A DNA stretch of 64,000 bases from Endozoicomonas sp965196975 (GCF_965196975.1 NZ_OZ239981.1:2046001-2110000); one strand, 5' to 3'; positions 45,357 to 54,216 are shown, counted from the stretch's first letter. Notes: generated by a model not told the origin, from the sequence alone. Translations and numbers: made by a program.

Positions 45357-48300
45357 ATGCCTGATACATCCGCACTTGCCTTGCCTGAACAGCTAAAGAA
45401 CATTATTGCTTTAGATCTTGAGACCACTAAATATGGAGACATTCGTCACATCGGCGCAATGACCTCTGATGGTAGCAGCTGGCAGTCCAGGCAATGTGAT
45501 CAAGGCAGACTGCAGGATACATTAACAAAGCTTGATCAATTCTCGCAAAACTCCCGATTCCTCCTGGGCCACAACCTGATTGGCCATGATATTCCTGTCC
45601 TGAAAGCCATTAATTCATCCCTGGATATCCTGAAAAAGCCTGTCATTGACACCCTGTTTCTATCACCGCTGGCCTTTCCTAAAAATCCATATCATCGACT
45701 GATCAAAGACTACAAGCTGGTTCGAGATGCCATTAATGATCCTGTGGCTGATGCGCGACTGGCGTTATCCATTTTTCAGGAGCAGTATCAAGCCTTCCAG
45801 AGTATGGCTAAGTCTGAACCAGACCTTCTACGCTTTTACCACTACTGTTTTACTACTGCCAAAGTGGTATCCGGAGAAAGTGACTGTGACGGGCTGGCAG
45901 CAGTGTTTCACTCTCTGGTAGATGATCCTTACCAATATGATTGGGAAGTTCTTAAGACATTAATCAACCTCTGCAAAGGGTTAGCCTGCCCAAAACAGAT
46001 TAAGCGTATTGCATTACGCTATCTGCCCAAATCGAATATGCGGGCAATGCTGCCCTATTGTATTGCCTGGCTGAAAGTATCAGTTGGAAACTCGGTGCTT
46101 CCACCCTGGGTACGCAATCGTTTTCCAGAAATCCCCACCATGTTAAAACAACTGAGGGATGTCCATTGTGGGAATGATGATTGCGCATTCTGCCAAGAAA
46201 ATCATGATCCCGTTAAACAGTTGCAACAATATTTCAATTATCCAGACTTCCGCTTAAGTAAAGACGGTACACCTTTGCAACGAAATATCGTTCAGGAAGG
46301 CATGAATGACCAGTCTCTTCTTGGCATTCTTCCCACCGGGGGCGGCAAATCCATCTGTTTCCAAATCCCCGCCCTGGTTCGTTATCATCGGCGAGGCCTT
46401 CTGACAGTGGTGATTTCACCACTTCAAGCCCTGATGAAAGATCAGGTTGATAACCTTAAAAAGAAAACCGGCTCTATGGCCGTTGGTGCGATCTATGGCA
46501 TGCTGACACCTCCCGAACGCGGAGCCGTGCTGGAACAGGTCCGCATGGGGGACATTGGGATTCTCTATATCTCCCCGGAACAGCTGCGCAATAAATCGGT
46601 GATCAATACATTAAACCAGCGGGAAATCGGCTGTTGGGTATTTGATGAAGCCCACTGTTTATCAAAATGGGGGCATGATTTTCGCCCGGATTACCTGTAC
46701 TGCGGACGGTTTATTCGGGAGCAATCAGCACAACTGAAGTTACCGGTTCCCCCTGTCGCCTGTTATACCGCGACTGCAAAAACCGATGTTATTGATGATA
46801 TATGTCAGCACTTCAGAGATCGTATTAATCAGGAGCTCCGATTATTCCAGGGCGGCGTTGAACGAACCAATCTGTCTTATGAAGTGCACCTGGTCACTCA
46901 AGCCTCTAAACATGCTCGTGTGGCAGAGCTGATTGAAGAACGACTCCCTGAAACAGGGAGCTGTGTAGTTTACTGCGCCACCCGCAAACATACCGAAGAG
47001 TTAACCACATTTCTGGCTAAAAAAGGTCTGGATGCCACTTACTTTCATGGCGGGCTCGATGCAGCCAAAAAGAAAGAAGTACTCGAACATTTCATCGAAG
47101 GACACCCACCAATCATTTGCGCAACCAATGCCTTCGGTATGGGCGTTGACAAAGATAACGTCCGCCTTGTGGTGCATGCAGACATTCCCGGTTCTCTTGA
47201 GAACTACCTTCAGGAAGCAGGTCGAGCCGGTCGTGATGAACAACCTGCTGAGTGTGTTCTGCTTTTTGACGAGCAGGATATCGAAACTCAATTCAAGCTG
47301 GGTGCTTTGTCCGAAGTCCGACTTAAGGATATTCAACAGATTTTGAAAGGACTAAGACGGCTTGAAAAAAAGCCGGGACAGGATGTTGTCATTACCACAG
47401 GAGAACTTCTTCGCTCTGATCATGTAAATACGTCGTTTAATCTGGACGATAAATCCGCTGACACCAAGGTCAAGAGCGCCATAGCCTGGCTGGAAAGAAG
47501 CGGTTTTATGGAGCGCAATGAAAATGCCAACCAGGTGTTTCAAGGCAAACCGCTCTTCGCCACATTGGAAGAAGCGGCCCTCAAATTGGACAAGCTGCAG
47601 CTGTCTCCTTATAAGCGGAAACAGTGGGAACTGATCATCAACGCACTGATTAATGCTGACCCTGACGAGGGTCTCAGTGCAGACCTGCTGGCAGAGCAAA
47701 TTGGCAGGGAGATTAAAGATGAGAATCAGCGTAATGAGATCAATACCACGCTTGTCATGGATATTCTCAACCAGATGGGGGATGCAGGCCTTGTCTCCAG
47801 TGGCTTGCTGATGACTGCATTTCTGCGCCCAAAAGGAAGAAACAACGCACGGGCAAGCTTTAAAAAGCTGTGTGAGCTTGAACAACAGATGGTTTCAGCT
47901 CTGCAGGAGGAGCACCCGGATGACCATGAGCAGAATACCCTGCCGCTGGATTTGAGAAAACTCAATCAACATTTGCTGGATAAACAACTGGATTACAGCA
48001 ACCCTGATTTACTGCGTAATTTACTAAAAAGTCTGTCAGAAGATGGCAAGGGGCTCGCAGGCTCACGGGGCAGCCTTGAGTTCAACTATATCTACAAAGA
48101 TCACTACAGCATTAAACTGGGGAGAAGCTGGAATACGCTCACCCAGATCATGGAACGCCGCCATACACTTGCCCAGTCGATTCTCGACGTGTTGTATACA
48201 GCACTAAAAAAAGGTGAAGAGTCATCTCAAAGTGAAGTCAAAGTTGAGTTCTCTCTAGAAACATTACGAGAAGCCATCAGTAAGGACATGACGCTGAACG

Positions 48301-50543
48301 TGGATCAAAGCAAGGTACTGCCTGCCATTGAGCGCGGACTTCTGTTTCTTCATGAGCAGAACATCATCATTCTTCAACATGGGTTGGCAGTTTTCCGTCA
48401 GGCCATGACCATGAAAATGAACGATGAAGCAAAGGGTCGACGCTACAACAAGGGAGATTATGACCCGCTGGCACGCCACTACAAAGCCAGAGTAACCCAG
48501 GTCCATGTAATGAATGAGTATGTGCGTCTGGGACAGGAAAACATGGTCGCTGCGTTGAGGTTGGTACAGGATTACTTTGAACAGGACAATGTGACCTTCC
48601 TGAACCGATATTTTCGAGACAGAAAGAAACTGCTGGAACTGGCGACCAGCCAGCAGTCCCTGAAGACAATCGTTGAAGATCTTGGCAACCCGCAGCAGCA
48701 GGCCATAGTGCAAGCTCCCTCAGATAGAAACATGCTGGTCCTTGCCGGCCCCGGTGCTGGTAAAACGAAAGTAGTCGTTCACCGCTGTGCTTATTTAATG
48801 CGCATCGAACGGGTGCGCCCCTATAGTATCCTGGTACTGTGTTATAACCACAGTGCAGCACTGACTCTGCGTAAACGCCTGCAAACGTTGCTGGGTAATG
48901 AAGCCAGAGAAATTACCGTGCAAACCTTTCATGGACTGGCCATGCGCCTCACCGGGGCAAGTATCGACCAGAAAAAACAACAAGACTTTAACTTTGACGA
49001 ATTGATACCCAAAGCAACAGCCCTTCTGCGAGGTGAGATTCTGCTTCCGGGTATTGCCGGAGATCAAGCAAGAGAACGATTGCTCGCAGGCTTCCAGCAT
49101 ATACTGGTGGATGAATATCAGGATATTGATGAGTTGCAATATAACATGATCTCCGCTATCGCTGGCCGCTCTCTCGAAGATGGTGATGATAAGCTCAGTA
49201 TCATGGCTGTGGGTGATGACGATCAGAGCATCTATGGTTTTCGTCAAGCTAATGTTCGTTTTATTCGACAGTTTGAGGATGACTATCAGGCTGAGCGTCA
49301 TTACCTGGTACAGAACTATCGATCAACACAACATATCATTAAGTCCGCCAATAGCCTGATCTCTCATAATAAAGACCGGATGAAAACCGAGCATGCCATT
49401 GCCATTAATGATAATCGTCGTGCGCAACCAGAAGGAGGATTACTTGCCCAGTTGGATCCGATAGTGCATGGTAAAGTTCACATACTCTCTAGCGAGAATC
49501 TTGTTCACCAAACACTGGCGGTACTACAGGAAATAATCCGACTCAAAACGTTGATCCATGACCTTCGATGGCAGGATATCGCCATACTGGCAAGAAATGG
49601 CATCAGTAAACCGGAACTGAGTCATATCCGTTCAGCTCTTGAGCAGCATCACATTCCCACCAGCCTTCCTCTTGAAAGTGGTCAAAGTATACCGCTGGCG
49701 AGAGTGCGGGAGTTTCATCTCGCTCTTTCAAAACTGAATCAGCATCAGCATGAGCTTGCAAATACGGAAAAACTGAGACTTTGGCTTGATGAATTAGAGC
49801 TAAGCAACTCCATATGGCGAAGCAAGCTTTACGACATATTGGATAACTGGTCAGTCGAAAGTGGTAATACAGAGCTGCCTGTGTCCGCATTCACCACTTC
49901 ACTCCTGGACTACCTGCGTGAAACTCGAAGGGAGCAGCGTCTGGGGGAAGGTGTACACCTGGGTACAGTCCATGGATCAAAAGGGATGGAGTTCAGGGTA
50001 GTCATTATTCTGGACGGAGGCTGGCAGTTACGTCATGAGATCAATACTGAAGAAGAGCGTCGCCTTTTTTATGTCGCGATGACTCGCGCTATGGAACAGC
50101 TAGTGATCATTCGCCGACATGACCAGAGCAACCCCCATCTGCCATTAACCAGCGAGAATAATAGTCTATTCCGTGAAGGCAGTTCAGAAGGGAGCTATGT
50201 GCCACAACACTACTCACTTCTAGGCATGAGAGACCTCTACTTAAGTTATGCTGGTCGGATGGATACTAACCACCCAATTCACCAGCACCTTCGCAGTATG
50301 AATGCCGGCGACCTTGTCGGGATCAGGAAATCCTCGGCTCTCATTGAGTTTCTTAATCAAGACCAACCCGTTATCTCTCTGTCCAGACAGAAAAGTCAGG
50401 ACTGGCTTCAAGGCAGAACCATTCAATCACAAGGTCGCATCATAGCCATGGTCAAGCGCCTGCGACAAGACTCTGAAGAGAAGTATCAGAACAGTCATAA
50501 GTGTGAAGAGTGGGAGATTCCTGTGATAGAAGTGACTTATTAA
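45357..50543 (+). CDS. DEDD exonuclease-RecQ helicase-UvrD helicase fusion
   Basis: 1,728 residues from the ATG at 45357; a TTG at 45315 would add 14. Domain order: DEDD-type 3'-5' exonuclease (IALDLETTKYG near residue 18, GHNLIGHD near 78, ADARLAL near 125); a possible zinc cluster HCGNDDCAFC near 275; RecQ-type SF2 helicase (LPTGGGKS near 325, DEAHCLSKWGHDFRP near 430, QEAGRAGRD near 618); a middle region of about 450 residues; and a UvrD/PcrA-type SF1 helicase (AGPGAGKTK near 1130, DEYQDIDELQ near 1252, VGDDDQSIYGFRQAN near 1285, TVHGSKGMEF near 1537, VAMTRAMEQL near 1573). All helicase motifs look intact. It is the largest gene in the window and sits inside the mobile element. Confidence 0.9.
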   Translation: MPDTSALALPEQLKNIIALDLETTKYGDIRHIGAMTSDGSSWQSRQCDQGRLQDTLTKLDQFSQNSRFLLGHNLIGHDIPVLKAINSSLDILKKPVIDTLFLSPLAFPKNPYHRLIKDYKLVRDAINDPVADARLALSIFQEQYQAFQSMAKSEPDLLRFYHYCFTTAKVVSGESDCDGLAAVFHSLVDDPYQYDWEVLKTLINLCKGLACPKQIKRIALRYLPKSNMRAMLPYCIAWLKVSVGNSVLPPWVRNRFPEIPTMLKQLRDVHCGNDDCAFCQENHDPVKQLQQYFNYPDFRLSKDGTPLQRNIVQEGMNDQSLLGILPTGGGKSICFQIPALVRYHRRGLLTVVISPLQALMKDQVDNLKKKTGSMAVGAIYGMLTPPERGAVLEQVRMGDIGILYISPEQLRNKSVINTLNQREIGCWVFDEAHCLSKWGHDFRPDYLYCGRFIREQSAQLKLPVPPVACYTATAKTDVIDDICQHFRDRINQELRLFQGGVERTNLSYEVHLVTQASKHARVAELIEERLPETGSCVVYCATRKHTEELTTFLAKKGLDATYFHGGLDAAKKKEVLEHFIEGHPPIICATNAFGMGVDKDNVRLVVHADIPGSLENYLQEAGRAGRDEQPAECVLLFDEQDIETQFKLGALSEVRLKDIQQILKGLRRLEKKPGQDVVITTGELLRSDHVNTSFNLDDKSADTKVKSAIAWLERSGFMERNENANQVFQGKPLFATLEEAALKLDKLQLSPYKRKQWELIINALINADPDEGLSADLLAEQIGREIKDENQRNEINTTLVMDILNQMGDAGLVSSGLLMTAFLRPKGRNNARASFKKLCELEQQMVSALQEEHPDDHEQNTLPLDLRKLNQHLLDKQLDYSNPDLLRNLLKSLSEDGKGLAGSRGSLEFNYIYKDHYSIKLGRSWNTLTQIMERRHTLAQSILDVLYTALKKGEESSQSEVKVEFSLETLREAISKDMTLNVDQSKVLPAIERGLLFLHEQNIIILQHGLAVFRQAMTMKMNDEAKGRRYNKGDYDPLARHYKARVTQVHVMNEYVRLGQENMVAALRLVQDYFEQDNVTFLNRYFRDRKKLLELATSQQSLKTIVEDLGNPQQQAIVQAPSDRNMLVLAGPGAGKTKVVVHRCAYLMRIERVRPYSILVLCYNHSAALTLRKRLQTLLGNEAREITVQTFHGLAMRLTGASIDQKKQQDFNFDELIPKATALLRGEILLPGIAGDQARERLLAGFQHILVDEYQDIDELQYNMISAIAGRSLEDGDDKLSIMAVGDDDQSIYGFRQANVRFIRQFEDDYQAERHYLVQNYRSTQHIIKSANSLISHNKDRMKTEHAIAINDNRRAQPEGGLLAQLDPIVHGKVHILSSENLVHQTLAVLQEIIRLKTLIHDLRWQDIAILARNGISKPELSHIRSALEQHHIPTSLPLESGQSIPLARVREFHLALSKLNQHQHELANTEKLRLWLDELELSNSIWRSKLYDILDNWSVESGNTELPVSAFTTSLLDYLRETRREQRLGEGVHLGTVHGSKGMEFRVVIILDGGWQLRHEINTEEERRLFYVAMTRAMEQLVIIRRHDQSNPHLPLTSENNSLFREGSSEGSYVPQHYSLLGMRDLYLSYAGRMDTNHPIHQHLRSMNAGDLVGIRKSSALIEFLNQDQPVISLSRQKSQDWLQGRTIQSQGRIIAMVKRLRQDSEEKYQNSHKCEEWEIPVIEVTY

Positions 50544-50724
50544 TAATTCAGATCAGTACCTTTTCTAACACAAGCCATCTACAGGGGAATGCCTTAAAGA
50601 GGTTTCCCTTGGAAAATTTACGTACCTTTGCTCCTACCCACTAAAAAAACGTAATCAGCTAATATAAAAGTATTTTTCCATACGACTTACACAAGAAAAT
50701 CATATTTAGAACACAGTTAAAAAA

Positions 50725-50906
50725 CGGACACTTATATTGCCAAATTTCCGGACATTTTTATTTCACATTTTTCGGACACATATTTGCTCAAAAGTGCAAA
50801 AAGCGGACACTTATTTGGAAATAAATCAGGCATAAAAATGGTAGTTTTGGGGCTTTAGCGGACAGTTTTATGAAAATCAGGGGGACAATTTTTCTGATCA
50901 CGGACA
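50725..50906. repeat. Right end of the element with six CGGACA repeats
   Basis: CGGACA starts at 50725, 50749, 50773, 50804, 50859 and finally 50901 (terminal TGATCACGGACA), all in the same orientation, with spacings 24, 24, 31, 55 and 42. Regular same-direction repeats running to a transposon tip are the pattern of transposase-binding sites in Tn7-like elements. Confidence 0.75.
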
Positions 50907-51481
50907 AAGCCATCAGTAAAGGAAAACTGCGGGAAGACCTGTATTACCGAATAGCGGTTGGTCTCATTGAAATCCCCCCCTTACGGCAGCGCATTAAGGA
51001 CATTGCTGTTATCGCAAAATGCGTAATCTTGAAATATGGACCTGAGTTGAAACCATCAATAACCTGCCTGGGTGACTCCGCAGTAAAGCAGCTGGAGGCA
51101 CATGACTGGCCTGGTAATGTCAGGGAACTGGAAAACGTTATACGACGCAGTCTTTTACTCGCCGAGGATAAGACAACCCTTGATCGCGTCGAGATGATAG
51201 CAAGCCACCCTGTTATGCAGACAGAGCACGATCACTCCTTTCACGATGACAGGCAAGGTTCATTGAAAAATCGCCTGTCTGAGTTCGAAACCAGCCTGAT
51301 TCAAAAGACTATTCAACAACAGGAATATAACCTTTCCGCCGCCGCAAGAGATCTTGAACTACCCAGAACAACGTTGATATCCCGTATGAAGGCACTGGGA
51401 ATCACTCGCCCCCAGGAACAGAGGCCCACAACCCATCGTTCAGGGAAATCTACTGTGAAAGATAAGTCGTTAACCAAATGA
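50907..51481 (+). pseudogene. Sigma-54-dependent activator, C-terminal fragment
   Basis: From the element boundary the frame reads KAISKGKLREDLYYRIAVGLIEIPPLRQRIKDI, the second half of the AAA+ domain of NtrC-type activators, then HDWPGNVRELENVIRRS (sensor II) and a C-terminal Fis-type helix-turn-helix (YNLSAAARDLELPRTTLISRMKALG). The Walker A, Walker B and GAFTGA parts and any sensing domain are missing, so the product cannot activate sigma-54. The frame runs into the transposon end at its 5' side. The missing part is not seen beside the other element end. Confidence 0.9.
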
Positions 51482-51643
51482 AATCGTATTTTCTGAGTAA
51501 ATGGACAGCCACTCTGCTGCGTTATAACTCTAGCCACACTGCTATGGCTATGCTCCCATTGTTGTGCCTTAGAGTGCCTATCCACTCACCCAGCAGTATT
51601 CGATTCCATTTTCACAGTTCATCGATAAATCACCATTTGGCAG

Positions 51644-52687
51644 CTAAAGCAGCGGATGATTAGCCACTACCTTTAAGGCTGCACTATAGAAACTCCACCC
51701 CAGTAAAATTAAAATCACTCCTCCCAATAATCGAACGTATTCGGTGAATGGCCATCTTGAATACCAACTCTCTTCATCCTCTTTTATAAGCATTTTTTCC
51801 AGCCATGAACGCCCATATTGCGCAATGATTGCAAGTATACAAACAGACAATCCTGTACCAAACCCCATCAGCAAAGTTGCCATAATCCCGAAGAAGTAAA
51901 CACCGACAAGGTGGGCATAGATCAGCACAACGATGGCACCAGAGCATGGTCTAATGCCCATGGACAATACAACCAGAAAAGCTTCCCACAACGATTTATT
52001 TTTATCCGGTACATACCCGTGAGAACAACCACAACTTCCATGATGGTGTTGGTGTTGGTGTTGGTGTTGGTGTTGGTGTTGGTGTTGGTGTTGGTGTTGG
52101 TGTTGGTGTTGGTGTTGGTGTTGGTGGATTGAAATTTTCTGCTGCTCGCTCCTTTGAGACAATGTCGCCTTTACCAGACGATAACCCGTACTTAGCGATA
52201 GCATCACTCCAAGAATGATCACCAGAACATAACTGGCCAGAGCCACTCCGTTCCCATAATGACGCACTTCGGAAAACTGGTAATCTAAAACGTCTGAAAG
52301 GAGGCTAACCAGCACTATAGCCACCAGCGCCTGTATAAGAGCTGCGGAAAAGGACATAACAACGCCGGTTGTTACCTTTTCTTTATGAGTTGTCAGATAG
52401 GTAACAATAATGGCCTTACCATGACCAGGACCAATAGCGTGAAATACCCCATAACCAAAACTCAAAGCCATTAAAGAACTGCCAAAATCGTCTGTATTTT
52501 TCGAGACAGAACGTATGTGTTCACCCAGCATCGCATGAAGTTGCTTTTGCAGCATCACCACACTTTGTATGACACCGTCACACTTCCAGTAAAGCGCAAC
52601 CAGCAGAATTGAAATCACACAGAGAATAATCAGGCCTGCATATTGTCTGGGCAGAGATTTACGGCGATTAACATATTGTGAAGCCAT
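51644..52687 (-). CDS. NicO/RcnA-type metal permease with (HQ)13 loop
   Basis: 347-residue inner-membrane protein with about seven helices. HAIGPGHGKAIIVTYL (near residue 82) and GIRPCSGAIVVLIYA (near residue 258) are the two conserved motifs of NicO/RcnA metal transporters. Between the third and fourth helices lies a loop with 13 His-Gln repeats followed by HHHGSCGCSHG, an obvious metal-binding segment. Family members are named for nickel or cobalt, but it is the third gene of a transcript that begins at a Zur-type box, so zinc is the likelier metal here. Starts 9 nt after the DUF1007 gene. Confidence 0.85.
   Translation of the reverse strand: MASQYVNRRKSLPRQYAGLIILCVISILLVALYWKCDGVIQSVVMLQKQLHAMLGEHIRSVSKNTDDFGSSLMALSFGYGVFHAIGPGHGKAIIVTYLTTHKEKVTTGVVMSFSAALIQALVAIVLVSLLSDVLDYQFSEVRHYGNGVALASYVLVIILGVMLSLSTGYRLVKATLSQRSEQQKISIHQHQHQHQHQHQHQHQHQHQHQHQHQHHHGSCGCSHGYVPDKNKSLWEAFLVVLSMGIRPCSGAIVVLIYAHLVGVYFFGIMATLLMGFGTGLSVCILAIIAQYGRSWLEKMLIKEDEESWYSRWPFTEYVRLLGGVILILLGWSFYSAALKVVANHPLL
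52045..52126. repeat. Hexanucleotide repeat (GGTGTT)13 inside the permease gene
   Basis: Thirteen perfect GGTGTT units (52045-52122) plus a partial GGTG. On the coding strand they read CAC-CAA, giving alternating His-Gln. A period of six preserves the frame whatever the copy number. Confidence 0.98.
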
Positions 52688-52696
52688 TTTGATCTC

Positions 52697-53473
52697 TCAT
52701 AATGATGAACAACGGATCTCAACGGTCTCAGCGAATTTGATGCCTAAGCCATTACTGCTTGTTTCATTGCGATCAAGGCTCAAGGCATAGCTGATCAGAT
52801 CATTGGGAGGTTCGGGAGTGATCAGTTTTTTCTGACAGGACAAAGCGTTATGACTGATGACGTGAATGTGGTCATCACTGGAATGCGCCATGGCAATATA
52901 ATAGGTGGGATCATAAACCTGTAGAGTGAGCGTAGACTGTTTCAAAGTCACACCATCCCCCAAATCAAATGCCATCTCCAGCTCAAGGATATTTTCTGCT
53001 TCGCGTCGTTTATTATTTAATGAATACTCATTAGGAGTACCCATAGGAACATTGAAACCATCAATACGAAGGTCTGAAAAATAATGATAATCCCGAAGAT
53101 TTCTTACCATCTCTTCGGCCCTGAACTGCAGACCCTCCATTTCATTTGGGTATTCTTTTTTCAGATCAGCCAGTGTGATGGATGAATAATAGGGATCAAA
53201 CTCCCATCGCTGTATTATTTGCGTCAGTTGACCCGCATCGTTCAGGTACAGTGTAGTTTGCAGGTCAATCCAGCTATGTGGATGAGAATAGAGATCCATT
53301 GAAATCAATAACCCAAGCACAACGATTACAGGTTTTCGATAAAAACCAGTCAGCTGCACTGGAACTATCACCTTCTCAGAGACGCTTGATTTCAAGCTGA
53401 GAACCAGAGATTTGATGGCCTCTGACAGGCGGTGCATGTTGGACAACCCCAGCCAGAGAGCACTCAGTGACAT
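52697..53473 (-). CDS. DUF1007 family periplasmic protein
   Basis: 258 residues as drawn, with the ATG at 53473 overlapping the MerC-like stop codon by 10 bp (translational coupling). The first 44 residues are unusual; a hydrophobic export segment (PVIVVLGLLISM, about residues 48-59) comes next and then SHPHSWIDLQT, the conserved start of mature DUF1007 proteins. The rest is a beta-rich domain. DUF1007 genes commonly accompany NicO-type permeases and probably deliver or bind metal in the periplasm. The N-terminal start is uncertain. Confidence 0.75.
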   Translation of the reverse strand: MSLSALWLGLSNMHRLSEAIKSLVLSLKSSVSEKVIVPVQLTGFYRKPVIVVLGLLISMDLYSHPHSWIDLQTTLYLNDAGQLTQIIQRWEFDPYYSSITLADLKKEYPNEMEGLQFRAEEMVRNLRDYHYFSDLRIDGFNVPMGTPNEYSLNNKRREAENILELEMAFDLGDGVTLKQSTLTLQVYDPTYYIAMAHSSDDHIHVISHNALSCQKKLITPEPPNDLISYALSLDRNETSSNGLGIKFAETVEIRCSSL

Positions 53474-53856
53474 TCACTGGAACGGCATAGGTGGAAGTTT
53501 CTATAATGTCCCCAGGCAATCATCAGCGAACCAAGCAGGGTTAAGATTTTCTCCCCAAGTTCACCAACAGTATCGTGACCAAAAAGCGCCGCAAAGAAGA
53601 CGATCAATAATCCACTCATCCCCCAGACCATCACCGTATTGCGATTATGCTTTCGGCATCCTGCAATCAATGCGATCAGACTGGTTGGTAGAATCAGGAT
53701 GACCAGTAATTGATGAAAAGACTCTCCTTCCAATGGCAAAGCCAGCAGGACCGGAAACATCAACAGAAGCACAGGCAACAGAAGACAGTGGATAATGCAC
53801 AGAAAAGAGATGCTGATCGCTACTTTGTCTAAAATACTCTGCATACTTTTCATCAT
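53464..53856 (-). CDS. MerC-like membrane protein
   Basis: 130 residues from the ATG at 53856; a longer frame would start inside the Zur-type box and is unlikely. Four hydrophobic helices are visible. The first carries SISFLCIIHCLLLPVLL, the Cys-x2-His-Cys arrangement of MerC-type metal permeases, and the tail HYRNFHLCRSSECH adds Cys and His. It is the first gene of the Zur-boxed operon with DUF1007 and NicO, so zinc handling is inferred rather than mercury. Confidence 0.75.
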   Translation of the reverse strand: MMKSMQSILDKVAISISFLCIIHCLLLPVLLLMFPVLLALPLEGESFHQLLVILILPTSLIALIAGCRKHNRNTVMVWGMSGLLIVFFAALFGHDTVGELGEKILTLLGSLMIAWGHYRNFHLCRSSECH

Positions 53857-53890
53857 CAGTAGTAACCCGTAGTCAGCCCGAACCAAGATA

Positions 53891-53920
53891 ATGTTATAAC
53901 ATAACATTTAAAATTCGCAA
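53891..53920 (-). promoter_or_regulatory. Zur-type box and promoter of the MerC-DUF1007-NicO operon
   Basis: The 12-bp perfect palindrome ATGTTATAACAT (53891-53902) matches the core of the gammaproteobacterial Zur operator and lies 35 bp before the MerC-like start. On the minus strand a -35 TTGCGA (53915-53920), a 16-bp spacer and -10 TATAAC (53893-53898) can be drawn, so the box overlaps the -10. The same palindrome occurs at 60439-60450 before another zinc-type operon. Confidence 0.75.
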
Positions 53921-54216
53921 CATTGCTCATTAAAGAGAAAGCTCGAAACGCGGTTGTGATAACAACCCTGATGGATCCTTATCTACATCGACTCGTAGAG
54001 TCGAGTCACTCTGTTGATTGCCGCCGCTGCAATCACTTGTCCCCAATATTCCTGGGGCCGCCGTAAACAACACGACAGTAAACTTACAAAATGGTAGGCT
54101 TTAGCAGCCTGATCCGGGGTGCTGGATGAAATACTGAATTACTCATTCTCTAGCAATATTCGGAATGTTCTTCTGGCATAACAATAAAAACCAATAACTC
54201 TAAAAAAGGACGACTT
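53921..54216. other. Region upstream of putP
   Basis: About 300 bp with a short hairpin CGACTC / GAGTCG at 53989-54003. AAAAAAGGA precedes the putP start. No gene is recognised. Confidence 0.4.

Larger units (their letters stand above)
40001..50906. mobile_element. Putative Tn7/Tn5053-superfamily element (10.9 kb), decayed or hybrid
   Basis: The left terminus TGTCCGTGATCA (40001-40012) is matched by an inverted copy at 50895-50906. Both tips have the TGT...ACA form of this transposon superfamily, and a second GTCC/GGAC block lies just inside each end. CGGACA motifs recur inside both ends. A TniQ-like gene fragment lies next to the left end. The left end starts 23 bp after tRNA-Leu, like elements that home to a fixed site; the right end abuts a truncated sigma-54 activator gene. 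No 5-bp duplication is present (CTACA versus AAGCC), and no TnsB/TniA or TnsC/TniB gene remains. Cargo: a nuclease-domain protein, a small membrane protein and a helicase fusion. Confidence 0.65.

Noticed and set aside
50725..50906. Regularly spaced CGGACA motifs as a possible CRISPR array
   Set aside because: The repeated core is only about 6-8 bp, spacing drifts from 24 to 55 bp, and no cas genes are in the window. A transposon end explains it better.
40001..50906. CRISPR-associated transposon
   Set aside because: There is no cas gene, repeat-spacer array or atypical guide beside the TniQ-like fragment.
52041..52132. (GGTGTT)13 tract as an assembly artefact
   Set aside because: The encoded His-rich loop ends in HHHGSCGCSHG and sits where this permease family carries a His-rich metal loop, so the tract is plausible; only exact copy number is uncertain.
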